Positions 1-6,039 of a stretch of 8,906 nucleotides of DNA are shown in pieces. The DNA is from an uncultured Atopobiaceae bacterium (GTDB lineage: Bacteria; Actinomycetota; Coriobacteriia; Coriobacteriales; Atopobiaceae). Made by a program: the position numbers and the translations under genes. A model generated the notes under the pieces. It saw only the letters and a list, made by a program, of their open reading frames with translations. It ran no database searches and had not been told where the DNA came from. Position 1 is the stretch's first letter. Every line of letters begins with the position of its first letter. The stretch covers positions 1 to 8,906 of the forward strand of contig CANPVI010000051.1 of the NCBI GenBank assembly GCA_947581665.1, in the 5' to 3' direction.

Positions 1-950
1 AGGATGTTCTGGCGCCGCGCGTATTCGTTGATCACGCGCGTGATGGCGGTGCGGAAGCCCTCGAGGTGCATGCCGCCTTCGGGGGTGTGGATGTTGTTCG
101 CGAAGGCGAGGACGTTCTCCGAGTAGCCGTTGTTCCACTGTATGGCGACTTCGACCTCGCCTTTGTTCGCTTCCTTGTCGCTCTCGCCGGTGCCGGACAT
201 GTAGATGGGGGTCTTGATGTCCCCCACCAGCTCCTTGCCGTCGTTCAGGTACTTCACGAAGTCGACGATGCCGCCGGCGTAGCAGAAGACGTCTTGGCGG
301 GGCACGAGCCCGCGGTCATCGGTGAGGGTGATCTTGAGGTTCCTGTTGAGGAACGCGTATTCCTGCATGCGGACGCGCAGGGTCTCGTAATCGAAGTCGG
401 TGGTCTCGAAGATCTCGGGATCGGGCCAGAAGGTGATGGAGGTACCGGTGGCCTTGGAGGTGCCCACCTTCGTGAGCTTCTCGATGGTCTTTCCGCGCGA
501 GAAGGTCATCTCCCAGATGCCCCCGTCGCGCTTCACCCGCGCGACGAGCTTCTCGGAAAGCGCGTTCACCACCGACACGCCCACGCCATGGAGGCCGCCG
601 GAGACTTTATAGGCATCGTTGTCGAACTTCCCGCCGGCGTTGAGCACGGTGAGGACCACCTCGAGGGTGGACATCTTCTTGCGCTTGGTGTGGCGCTCGA
701 CGGGGATGCCGCGGCCATCGTCGACGACGGTGACGGATCCGTCTGCGTTGATGGTGACGTCGATCTTCTTGCAGTAGCCGGCGAGCGCCTCGTCGACTGA
801 GTTGTCGACCACCTCATACACGAGGTGATGAAGGCCCATCGCGCTCGTGGAGCCGATGTACATGCCGGGACGGTGGCGTACGTGCTCCATTCCGTCGAGG
901 ATTTTGATGCTGTTTGCATCGTAGGAGGATGCGTCGCTCTTCTTGGGCAC
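1..950 (-). CDS. gyrB: DNA gyrase subunit B, N-terminal part (runs off left edge)
   Basis: About 316 residues of the ATPase subunit of DNA gyrase, which introduces negative supercoils ahead of replication forks together with GyrA. The GHKL ATPase fold is clear. The N-box EVVDNSVDEAL lies at residues 46-56, with the expected general-base Glu46 and Mg-binding Asn50. The DDGRGIP motif is at 77-83 and the glycine-rich lid GGLHGVGVSVVNALS at 118-132. The transducer domain follows and reaches an HTPEGGMHLEGF motif near the window edge. The TOPRIM and C-terminal parts lie outside; full-length GyrB is roughly 640 residues or more. The start is GTG at 948-950. It is chosen because AAAGGAG (956-962) sits 5 bases upstream; the in-frame GTG at 954-956 overlaps that site. 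The gene has its own promoter and is not tightly coupled to the DUF721 gene 246 bases upstream. gyrA probably follows to the left (inference from usual order). Confidence 0.97.
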   Translation of the reverse strand, partial: MPKKSDASSYDANSIKILDGMEHVRHRPGMYIGSTSAMGLHHLVYEVVDNSVDEALAGYCKKIDVTINADGSVTVVDDGRGIPVERHTKRKKMSTLEVVLTVLNAGGKFDNDAYKVSGGLHGVGVSVVNALSEKLVARVKRDGGIWEMTFSRGKTIEKLTKVGTSKATGTSITFWPDPEIFETTDFDYETLRVRMQEYAFLNRNLKITLTDDRGLVPRQDVFCYAGGIVDFVKYLNDGKELVGDIKTPIYMSGTGESDKEANKGEVEVAIQWNNGYSENVLAFANNIHTPEGGMHLEGFRTAITRVINEYARRQNI

Positions 951-1049
951 GAGCACTCCTTTGTGAGCTGCGTTTCAAGTGCCGAGCGCGCGAGGGGATG
1001 CGAGCGCGAACTCGGGGCGCGAAACGGAGGCAGGTTCTGCGCCGCTCAA

Positions 1050-1078
1050 AGTATAGCCATCCGAACATATGATTGCAA
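1050..1078 (-). promoter_or_regulatory. gyrB promoter, sigma-70 type
   Basis: On the minus strand TTGCAA (1073-1078) and TATACT (1050-1055) are separated by exactly 17 bases. This is a near-consensus housekeeping promoter reading toward gyrB. Transcription would start near 1043 and give a leader of about 90 bases before the GTG. The spacer contains a LexA/Cheo-box-like sequence (1062-1075), and a palindrome with a DnaA box ends about 14 bases upstream of the -35. Both could regulate it. The call is from sequence match only. Confidence 0.75.
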
Positions 1079-1091
1079 CCTGCAGAGACGT

Positions 1092-1120
1092 CGATTTGTC
1101 CCCAGCCTGTGGATAAATCG
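1092..1120. repeat. 29-bp imperfect palindrome containing a perfect DnaA box
   Basis: Arm CGATTTGTCCCCAG (1092-1105) and arm CTGTGGATAAATCG (1107-1120) are inverted repeats matching at 12 of 14 positions around a single central C. The right arm holds TGTGGATAA (1108-1116), the exact complement of the consensus DnaA box TTATCCACA. The left arm holds a two-mismatch version (TTGTCCCCA, 1096-1104) in the opposite orientation. It lies just upstream of the gyrB -35 and so could be a DnaA or other repressor/activator site. As RNA it could form a hairpin, but no T-run follows, so a terminator is unlikely. Confidence 0.7.
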
Positions 1121-1196
1121 GGATCAAGAAAAAGATGACTTTTTGCGAGAGCGTGCCTGAGAGGCTTTGTGAGGCCGCTTTCGCTGCGATGGCGCT

Positions 1197-1799
1197 CTAA
1201 TCCCCTTCGGTGCCTCGGGAGGCTCTCATGGCCCCTAAAATCGCATCCGCGAGGGGCCCCGGGAGATCGTCCACGAGCCCCTTCGCCCACGCCTCCTCAA
1301 AGGCGGAGAGGGGGGCATCGTCCGCCTTGGCGGGCGCGGTGGCACCGGCGCGTGCGGCGCGCGCGTGCTCGATGGGCACCACGGGCGCGGGGCGCGAGGG
1401 CGCTTGGCGGTTCGAGAGCCTGAACTCGATCGCCTCCACGGGAAAACCGAGGTAGGCCATGCGTTGCTCGTAGAGCAGGTGATCGGTGGCGAATTCATAG
1501 ACGAAGCTGTGCCCGTCGAGGTAGACGATCAGCGTGGGAAGCGCGCCTCCCTCCCCTTCCCTCACGTAGATGCCGCGGGTGTGGCGGCTCCCCACCTCGC
1601 CGGCCGCCTCGGCCCACGCCCGCGCGGCGCGCGAGGAGACGTCGCCAGAGGCGAGCGTCTCATCCACGCATCGAGAGAGAAGGTCCTTGAGCTCGACTTT
1701 TCCCCGCCTTTGCACCTGAGTACCCGATGCGCCGAACTTCTCCTCGAGCTCGCGTGCGAGCGCCTCGTCGATCTCCTCGCCCCACTCGCGCTCACCCAT
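1197..1799 (-). CDS. DUF721 / DciA-like protein
   Basis: A 200-residue protein with a DUF721 core at about residues 34-128. Visible marks are KVELKDLLSRCVDETL, AWAEAAGEVGSRHT (61-74) and a hydrophobic stretch TLIVYLDGHSFVYEFATDHLLYEQRMA, given here as two pieces: TLIVYLDGHSFVYEF (89-103) and ATDHLLYEQRMA (104-115). The remaining 70 residues are Ala/Pro-rich, probably a flexible linker, then a short acidic tail helix. DUF721 is the domain of DciA, the widespread bacterial helicase-loading partner of DnaB where DnaC/DnaI is absent. That role is an inference from family membership. The ATG start overlaps the recF stop by 8 bases (ATGGGTGA), implying translational coupling. GAGG about 9 bases upstream lies inside recF. 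This position between recF and gyrB is common for the family in actinobacteria. The stop is TAG at 1197-1199. Confidence 0.85.
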   Translation of the reverse strand: MGEREWGEEIDEALARELEEKFGASGTQVQRRGKVELKDLLSRCVDETLASGDVSSRAARAWAEAAGEVGSRHTRGIYVREGEGGALPTLIVYLDGHSFVYEFATDHLLYEQRMAYLGFPVEAIEFRLSNRQAPSRPAPVVPIEHARAARAGATAPAKADDAPLSAFEEAWAKGLVDDLPGPLADAILGAMRASRGTEGD

Positions 1800-2916
1800 G
1801 GCCGTACCTCACCACCCTTCCCCTCGAGAGGATGGCGTCGTCGAAATAGCCGAGATGGGTGGTGGTGATCACCGTCTGGATGCCCTCATCGGCGAGCTCG
1901 GAGAGGCTCTTCCTGCGCGTCTCGTCGAGCTCGCTCATCACGTCGTCGAGCAGGAGGATCGGCCGCTCGTCGAGGGCGGCTTCGGCGAAGCGCACCTGGG
2001 CGATCTTCCACGCGAGCACGATCGAGCGCTGCTGGCCCTGGCTCGCGAAGGTGCGCGCGTCACGGCCTCCCACCTCGATCTTCACGTCGTCTCGGTGCGG
2101 CCCCACGGTGGTCAGGCGGCGCCTCAGATCCTCCTCGCGGCTCGCGGCGAGCGCGGCCGCCATGAGCTCCACGAGCTCCTCGCGCGTCACCTCCGCCGCG
2201 AGCTCGCCCCTGCGCTCCGCCGTCTCGCGCGCCCCGGGCGCGATCGTCGATTCATAGGAGACCTCGAGCTCCTCGCCCGACGCGATCGTGCGGTACGCCT
2301 CCTCCCAAAACGGCTTCATCGCGCAGAAGAGCGAGAGGCGGTGCCGGGTGAGCGTCGCGCCGCCGAGCGCGAGCGATTCGTCCCACGCGTCGAGGATCGA
2401 GGGGTTCACGTCGTCCTCTTTGAGCAGGCGGTTTCTCTGCGTGATGGAGCGCTGGTAGGTGCGCGCGACCTTCGAGAAGCCGCCCGACGCCTGCGCGCCG
2501 AAATCGTCCAGCTCGCTTCGTCGGTTCGCCGCCGGCCCCTTCACGAGCAGGAGGTCGTCCGGCGTGAAGAGCACGGAGAGGAGCGTCCCCTGGATGGCGC
2601 CGGGGGTGGTGGGCTTTCCGTTTCGCGAAAACGCGCTACGGCCGTCGTTCACGGAAATCGCGAGGTCGATCACGCGGCCATCGCCCTCGAGCCTGGCCTT
2701 TGCCCAGGCGCTTCGGGCCCCCTCGCGCACGAGGTCGGCGGCCTTCGCGTGGCGCGGCGAGCTCGCGCGCGTGAGCAGCGTGAGTGCCTCGATGGTGTTC
2801 GTCTTCCCGGACGCGTTCGGCCCCACGAGCAGCGTGAGCGACGGATCGAGCGCGAGGTCCAGCCGCTCGAGGTTTCGCCAATCGCGCGCCGCGAGGCTCG
2901 CCACCTTGAGCGCCAC
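1792..2916 (-). CDS. recF: DNA replication and repair protein RecF
   Basis: A 374-residue SMC/ABC-type ATPase that helps load RecA at single-strand gaps together with RecO and RecR. The N-terminal RNLERLDLAL segment (14-23) is typical. Walker A is GPNASGKT (32-39). GPHRDD is at 272-277, the ABC signature SQGQQRS at 292-298, and Walker B PILLLDDVMSELD at 319-331, followed by the H-loop region TTTHLGYFDD. All catalytic motifs are intact and the length is normal. The start is GTG (2914-2916), preceded by a good AAGGGG ribosome-binding site 5-6 bases upstream. Only 33 bases separate it from the dnaN stop and no promoter is visible there, so it is likely co-transcribed with dnaN. Its 3' end overlaps the DUF721 gene by 8 bases. 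Confidence 0.97.
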   Translation of the reverse strand: MALKVASLAARDWRNLERLDLALDPSLTLLVGPNASGKTNTIEALTLLTRASSPRHAKAADLVREGARSAWAKARLEGDGRVIDLAISVNDGRSAFSRNGKPTTPGAIQGTLLSVLFTPDDLLLVKGPAANRRSELDDFGAQASGGFSKVARTYQRSITQRNRLLKEDDVNPSILDAWDESLALGGATLTRHRLSLFCAMKPFWEEAYRTIASGEELEVSYESTIAPGARETAERRGELAAEVTREELVELMAAALAASREEDLRRRLTTVGPHRDDVKIEVGGRDARTFASQGQQRSIVLAWKIAQVRFAEAALDERPILLLDDVMSELDETRRKSLSELADEGIQTVITTTHLGYFDDAILSRGRVVRYGHG

Positions 2917-2949
2917 GACGTCCCCTTCTGCCTCGCCGCCTTCGCGCGC

Positions 2950-4050
2950 CTAGTCGCGAAGCGGCATGAGGAGGTAGAGGTAGGACACCTTGCCGAGCGC
3001 TTTGAAGAGCGCCGGCTCGCGCGAGCTCCTGAGCTCGATCGCCACGTCCTCCACGTCCTTCAGCGCGCCGAGGCAATCGAAGACGTAGCGATAGTTGAGG
3101 ATGATCGTCACGTTGTCGCCGGTGATCGTGGCGGCGAGCGTCTCCGTGGCCTCGCCGGCGTCCGGGCTCTTCGCGGAGATGGTCATGAGCTGGCCGTCCG
3201 CGTCCACGTCGATCGTCACCGAGGGGTGCGAGGAGGCGATCGTCGTCATGCGGCGAAGCACCTGGTCGAGCGCGTCGACCTTGCAGGTGATCTGCGTGCT
3301 CGAGCTCTCGGGCAGGATCGCGCGATAGTTCGGGAAGGTGCCCTCGATGCGCCTCGAGACGTAGGTGACGTCGCCCGTCTCGAAGACCACCTGGTTCTGC
3401 GTCACGCCCACGAGCACGGTGCCCTCTCCCGAGGCGAAGGACAGCACGTCGTGGAACGCGCCGGACGGCACGATCATCTCGAAGTTCTCGAGGTCGGCGC
3501 CCTCCACTTGCGTGTCGCAGACGGCCATGCGGAAGGTGTCGGTGGCCACCATGCGAAGCGCGCCCTCAAAGAGCGTGAGGAGGATGCCGGTGAGGATGGG
3601 GCGCGAGGTGTCGCGGGAGACGGCGCGGGAGACGCGTTGCTCCATGACGGAGAGCACCTCGGCGGGAAGCTCCACCGAGCGCTCGAGCGCATAGGTCGGG
3701 AACTCGGGGAAGTCATCCGCGGCGAGGGTGTTCAGCTTGAAGTGCGAGCGCTCGCAGGAAATGGAGAGCTGCGTGCCGTCGGTGGCGATCTCCACCGCCG
3801 CGTCGGGCAGGGACTTCACCACGTTCGAGAAGGTCTTGCCCGCCACGACCACGGCGCCCTCCTCCTCGACCATCGCGGCGATGCGATCGCGGATGTGGAT
3901 GGTCTGGTTCGTGGTCTGGAGCTCGATCGTGCCCTCCTTGGCGCGAATGAGGATGCCCGAGAGGATCGCCGAACCCGCTGACGAGGCGAGGCCCTTCCCC
4001 ACGACGCCCAAGGCCTTGGAAAGGCTCTGCTGATTCACGATGAATTTCAT
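2950..4050 (-). CDS. dnaN: DNA polymerase III beta sliding clamp
   Basis: A 366-residue processivity clamp that encircles DNA and tethers DNA polymerase III and other clamp-binding proteins. It starts MKFIVNQQSLSKAL, as usual for DnaN. Three clamp folds of about 120 residues are recognisable. The first includes GKTFSNVVKSLPD, the second VSRDTSRPILTGILL and the region around MVATDTFRMAV, and the third YVSRRIEGTFPNYRAILPE and the C-terminal LLMPLRD, which forms part of the peptide-binding pocket (usually MPMR or similar). Length is normal and no key region is missing. The ATG (4048-4050) is preceded by AAGGGG (4056-4061) with 5 bases between. A perfect hairpin-forming repeat (4071-4093) sits just upstream in the leader. 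It is separated from dnaA by a 253-base gap that probably includes the origin. Confidence 0.97.
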   Translation of the reverse strand: MKFIVNQQSLSKALGVVGKGLASSAGSAILSGILIRAKEGTIELQTTNQTIHIRDRIAAMVEEEGAVVVAGKTFSNVVKSLPDAAVEIATDGTQLSISCERSHFKLNTLAADDFPEFPTYALERSVELPAEVLSVMEQRVSRAVSRDTSRPILTGILLTLFEGALRMVATDTFRMAVCDTQVEGADLENFEMIVPSGAFHDVLSFASGEGTVLVGVTQNQVVFETGDVTYVSRRIEGTFPNYRAILPESSSTQITCKVDALDQVLRRMTTIASSHPSVTIDVDADGQLMTISAKSPDAGEATETLAATITGDNVTIILNYRYVFDCLGALKDVEDVAIELRSSREPALFKALGKVSYLYLLMPLRD

Positions 4051-4070
4051 GGTCGCCCCTTCGATCGAGC

Positions 4071-4093
4071 TCTCTTACTGCAACTGTAAGAGA
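4071..4093. repeat. Perfect 8-bp inverted repeat in the dnaN leader
   Basis: TCTCTTAC (4071-4078) and GTAAGAGA (4086-4093) are perfect inverted repeats with a 7-base spacer. In dnaN-sense RNA they would form an 8-bp stem ending 9 bases before the AAGGGG ribosome-binding site. No T-run follows in either direction, so it does not look like an intrinsic terminator. An operator, an mRNA-stability stem or a translation-control hairpin is possible. Confidence 0.6.
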
Positions 4094-4246
4094 TTCATAA
4101 ACCGGTTGTGGTAGTAGGACGGGTCGAAAAGTAGAAAGTTGGCGTCGCGTGAGCGTGCGCACGTCGATTCGAATGTACGTTCGCCTTCAGAACTCCGCAG
4201 CTTATCGACCGAATCCCGCGAGTGCGAAAAGTTTTGAACGCAAACG

Positions 4247-4290
4247 TCGAGGTTTTCGACAGGCTTCGACCAACATTCGACCGCTCGATG
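4247..4290 (+). repeat. Helically phased TCGA(C) direct repeats
   Basis: TCGA starts at 4247, 4256, 4266, 4277 and 4285. The three central copies extend to TTCGAC (4255, 4265, 4276), all in the same orientation and spaced 10 and 11 bases, one DNA turn apart. Clusters of this kind are typical of oligomerising origin or regulator binding sites. The binding protein is unknown; DnaA is the first candidate. Confidence 0.55.
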
Positions 4291-4303
4291 TGCATAAACG
4301 CCC

Positions 4304-5884
4304 TCATGCTTCGAGCTTCCTGCGGAGGCCCTGGATGGTGTCGATGAGCGTGCGGTCGGTGCGCTCCGCGAGCAGCTTGTTCACGTAGTCGAACGAGTGC
4401 ATGACAGTCGTGTGGGAGCGCCCGCCGAACCGCGCGCCGATCTCGGCGTAGGTGAGGTCGGTGAGCTGGTGGCAGAGCCAGATGGCCACGTGGCGCGACT
4501 GGGCGATCTCGCGGGTGCGCTTCGTGCCGATGAGGTCGGCGTGGCTCACGTTCATCACCTGCTCCACGTTGTGCTGGATCTCCTCCACGCTCACGCGGCG
4601 CTGGCCGTGCGGCCACTTCTCCCGCGCCTTCGCGCGCACGTCCTCATCGGTGATGATGACGCCGCGTTTCTCGAGGTCGGAGGCCAAGAAGAGGCACTGC
4701 TGCACGTAGGACTTGATGAGGCGGATGTTGTCGCCGGCGCTCGCGGCCATCACATCGAGCACCTCGGGCGGGATCGTGCCCTCGTAGCCTGCGAGCCCCT
4801 CGTCCTTGTAGCGCTGGTAGAACGTGCCGATGAGGTTGCGCTTGAGCTCGAGCGCGGGGATCTGGATGCCGATCTCGTAGCCCGAACCCATGCGGCTCGA
4901 GATGCGTTCGCTCATGCCGAGCAGCGAGGGCGGCTCGTCGGCGGCGAGCACGATCTGCTTTCCGTTCGACACGAGGTGGTTGAAGGTCTCGAAGAAGAAC
5001 TGCACCGAGTTCGTCGCCGGGCGCAGGTGCTGGATGTCGTCCAAGATGAGCACGTCGACGTCGCGGTAGTCGTTCGTGAACTCCTGGATGATGCTGCGAT
5101 CGCCGGTCATGGCCTTCGTGTAGTCGTTGATGAAATCCGTGGCGGTGATGTAGGCGCAAGTGCGCGACGGGTCGTTCTTGGCGATGTAGTTCTTGATGGA
5201 CATCAGCAGGTGCGTTTTGCCGAGCCCCGATTCTCCGTAGATGAAAAGCGGGTTGTACTGGGCGTTGTTGCCGTTGGCCACCTGCTTCGCGGCAATGAGC
5301 GCGAAGCGGTTCTCCACGCCCTCGACGAAGTTCTCGAAGGTGAGCTTCAAGTCCTGGTCGCTCACCTCGCCCGTGAGGTGGTTCTGGCGCGCCTGGGCGC
5401 GTGAGCGGGACTTCATGGGCCTCGGCGCTTCCCCACGCCCGGTGGCGTCCTCGCCGAGCTGGGCGCGGAACTCATCTTCCGAGATGGAGGTCCTCGACGT
5501 CTCGAAGGGGATCACCGTCGCGGGCTCGTGCTCCCCCATCACCGTGAAGGTGGGCTCGCCGCCGACGCCGTCGAACCACTCCGCGTCCTCGGCCACTCCC
5601 TCGGTGATGAGCGTGGGAAACATCGGGTGGGTCTCGTCGCGCTCGAGCTCGATCACGAGCTTCATGGGCGCGAAGGCGGCCTCGGAGAGGGAGCGCTCGA
5701 GATCCTCGAGCTCGGCGTCCAGGTTTCGCTTCGCGTAGGCGGACTTGGTCCTCACCGTGAGGACGTCGTTCTCGAGGGCGACCGGGATGCAAGCGCCGAG
5801 CATCGCCACGCGCCGATCCGACCCGGCTTCGCGGGCCACGAGGTGGCGGGTGTCATCCCAAAGAATGAGGGCGTCTTGATCCAT
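4304..5884 (-). CDS. dnaA: Chromosomal replication initiator DnaA (divergent)
   Basis: A 526-residue AAA+ initiator that binds the origin and opens DNA. Domain I is at about 1-85, and a variable acidic linker (domain II) runs to about 175. The AAA+ domain begins at LTFENFVEGVENRFA. Walker A is GESGLGKT (217-224) and Walker B VLILDDIQ (278-285). SSRMGSG (329-335) holds the likely arginine finger, and NIRLIKSY (386-393) the sensor-2 Arg388. Domain IV has the basic-loop Arg464 (SRHVAIWL) and the recognition motif GGRSHTTV (487-494). Several family-typical strings are altered: GGxGLGKT is GESGLGKT, the RELEGAL sensor-2 helix is RLIKSYV, and the usual GRDHTTV has Ser for Asp. It is still clearly DnaA by domain order, position and length. 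The ATG has only a weak AAGAAG site upstream. The stop is TGA at 4304-4306. Confidence 0.95.
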   Translation of the reverse strand: MDQDALILWDDTRHLVAREAGSDRRVAMLGACIPVALENDVLTVRTKSAYAKRNLDAELEDLERSLSEAAFAPMKLVIELERDETHPMFPTLITEGVAEDAEWFDGVGGEPTFTVMGEHEPATVIPFETSRTSISEDEFRAQLGEDATGRGEAPRPMKSRSRAQARQNHLTGEVSDQDLKLTFENFVEGVENRFALIAAKQVANGNNAQYNPLFIYGESGLGKTHLLMSIKNYIAKNDPSRTCAYITATDFINDYTKAMTGDRSIIQEFTNDYRDVDVLILDDIQHLRPATNSVQFFFETFNHLVSNGKQIVLAADEPPSLLGMSERISSRMGSGYEIGIQIPALELKRNLIGTFYQRYKDEGLAGYEGTIPPEVLDVMAASAGDNIRLIKSYVQQCLFLASDLEKRGVIITDEDVRAKAREKWPHGQRRVSVEEIQHNVEQVMNVSHADLIGTKRTREIAQSRHVAIWLCHQLTDLTYAEIGARFGGRSHTTVMHSFDYVNKLLAERTDRTLIDTIQGLRRKLEA

Positions 5885-5945
5885 GGTGGTCTTCTTGCGC
5901 GGGTCGAGGTGGGAACAGGCCGAGGATGCCGTTCGCGGGAAGATC

Positions 5946-5966
5946 AGTATATGGGTTCAAAACTTT
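5946..5966 (-). promoter_or_regulatory. Candidate dnaA promoter -10 with adjoining 12-mer
   Basis: On the minus strand TATACT (5946-5951) is a good -10 box about 60 bases upstream of the dnaA ATG. No recognisable -35 lies 16-18 bases further upstream, so an activator or another promoter may be used. Immediately upstream, in what would be the spacer, lies AAAGTTTTGAAC (5955-5966), repeated exactly at 4228-4239 in the dnaA/dnaN gap. The remainder of the 155-base gap 5885-6039 shows no gene and no convincing terminator. Confidence 0.4.
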
Positions 5967-6039
5967 GCCGCGAGCGCCCGTTCGAAGGTTTTCACATGTC
6001 GGACTGGCAGGGGTCTGACCACGATCTGCGAGATGCGTG

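Larger units (their letters stand above)
4051..4303. other. Candidate replication origin between dnaA and dnaN
   Basis: This 253-base gene-free gap between dnaA and dnaN is where actinobacterial origins usually lie. No TTATCCACA or TTTTCCACA is present. Instead TTCGAC occurs four times: minus 4123-4128, and plus 4255-4260, 4265-4270 and 4276-4281. TTATCGACC is at 4202-4210 and differs from the DnaA-box consensus at two bases. TTTTCGACA at 4253-4261 also differs at two. A perfect inverted repeat (4071-4093) lies near dnaN. An AT-richer stretch around 4086-4140 follows a TTTTCGACC and could be an unwinding element. The location is established practice for the genus-level layout; the identity of the boxes is inference. 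Confidence 0.6.

Noticed and set aside
1129..1146. AAAAAG/CTTTTT inverted repeat as a terminator after the DUF721 gene
   Set aside because: The stem would be only weak A-T pairs with no GC-rich part, so it is not a credible intrinsic terminator.
1798..3981. Very long plus-strand open frame (over 700 codons) antisense to recF and dnaN
   Set aside because: recF and dnaN are unmistakable on the other strand. In GC-rich genes the antisense frame stays open because TTA, CTA and TCA codons are rare. The product is low-complexity, rich in Arg, His, Glu and Leu, with no recognisable motif.
4247..4290. Phased repeats as a CRISPR-like or tandem-repeat array
   Set aside because: The repeats are only 4-6 bases with 10-11 base spacing, fitting protein-binding sites rather than CRISPR repeats and spacers.
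4397..5404. 335-codon plus-strand frame antisense to dnaA
   Set aside because: Same cause: it mirrors dnaA codons and is rich in Val, His, Asp and Leu, with no domain or ribosome-binding site noticed.
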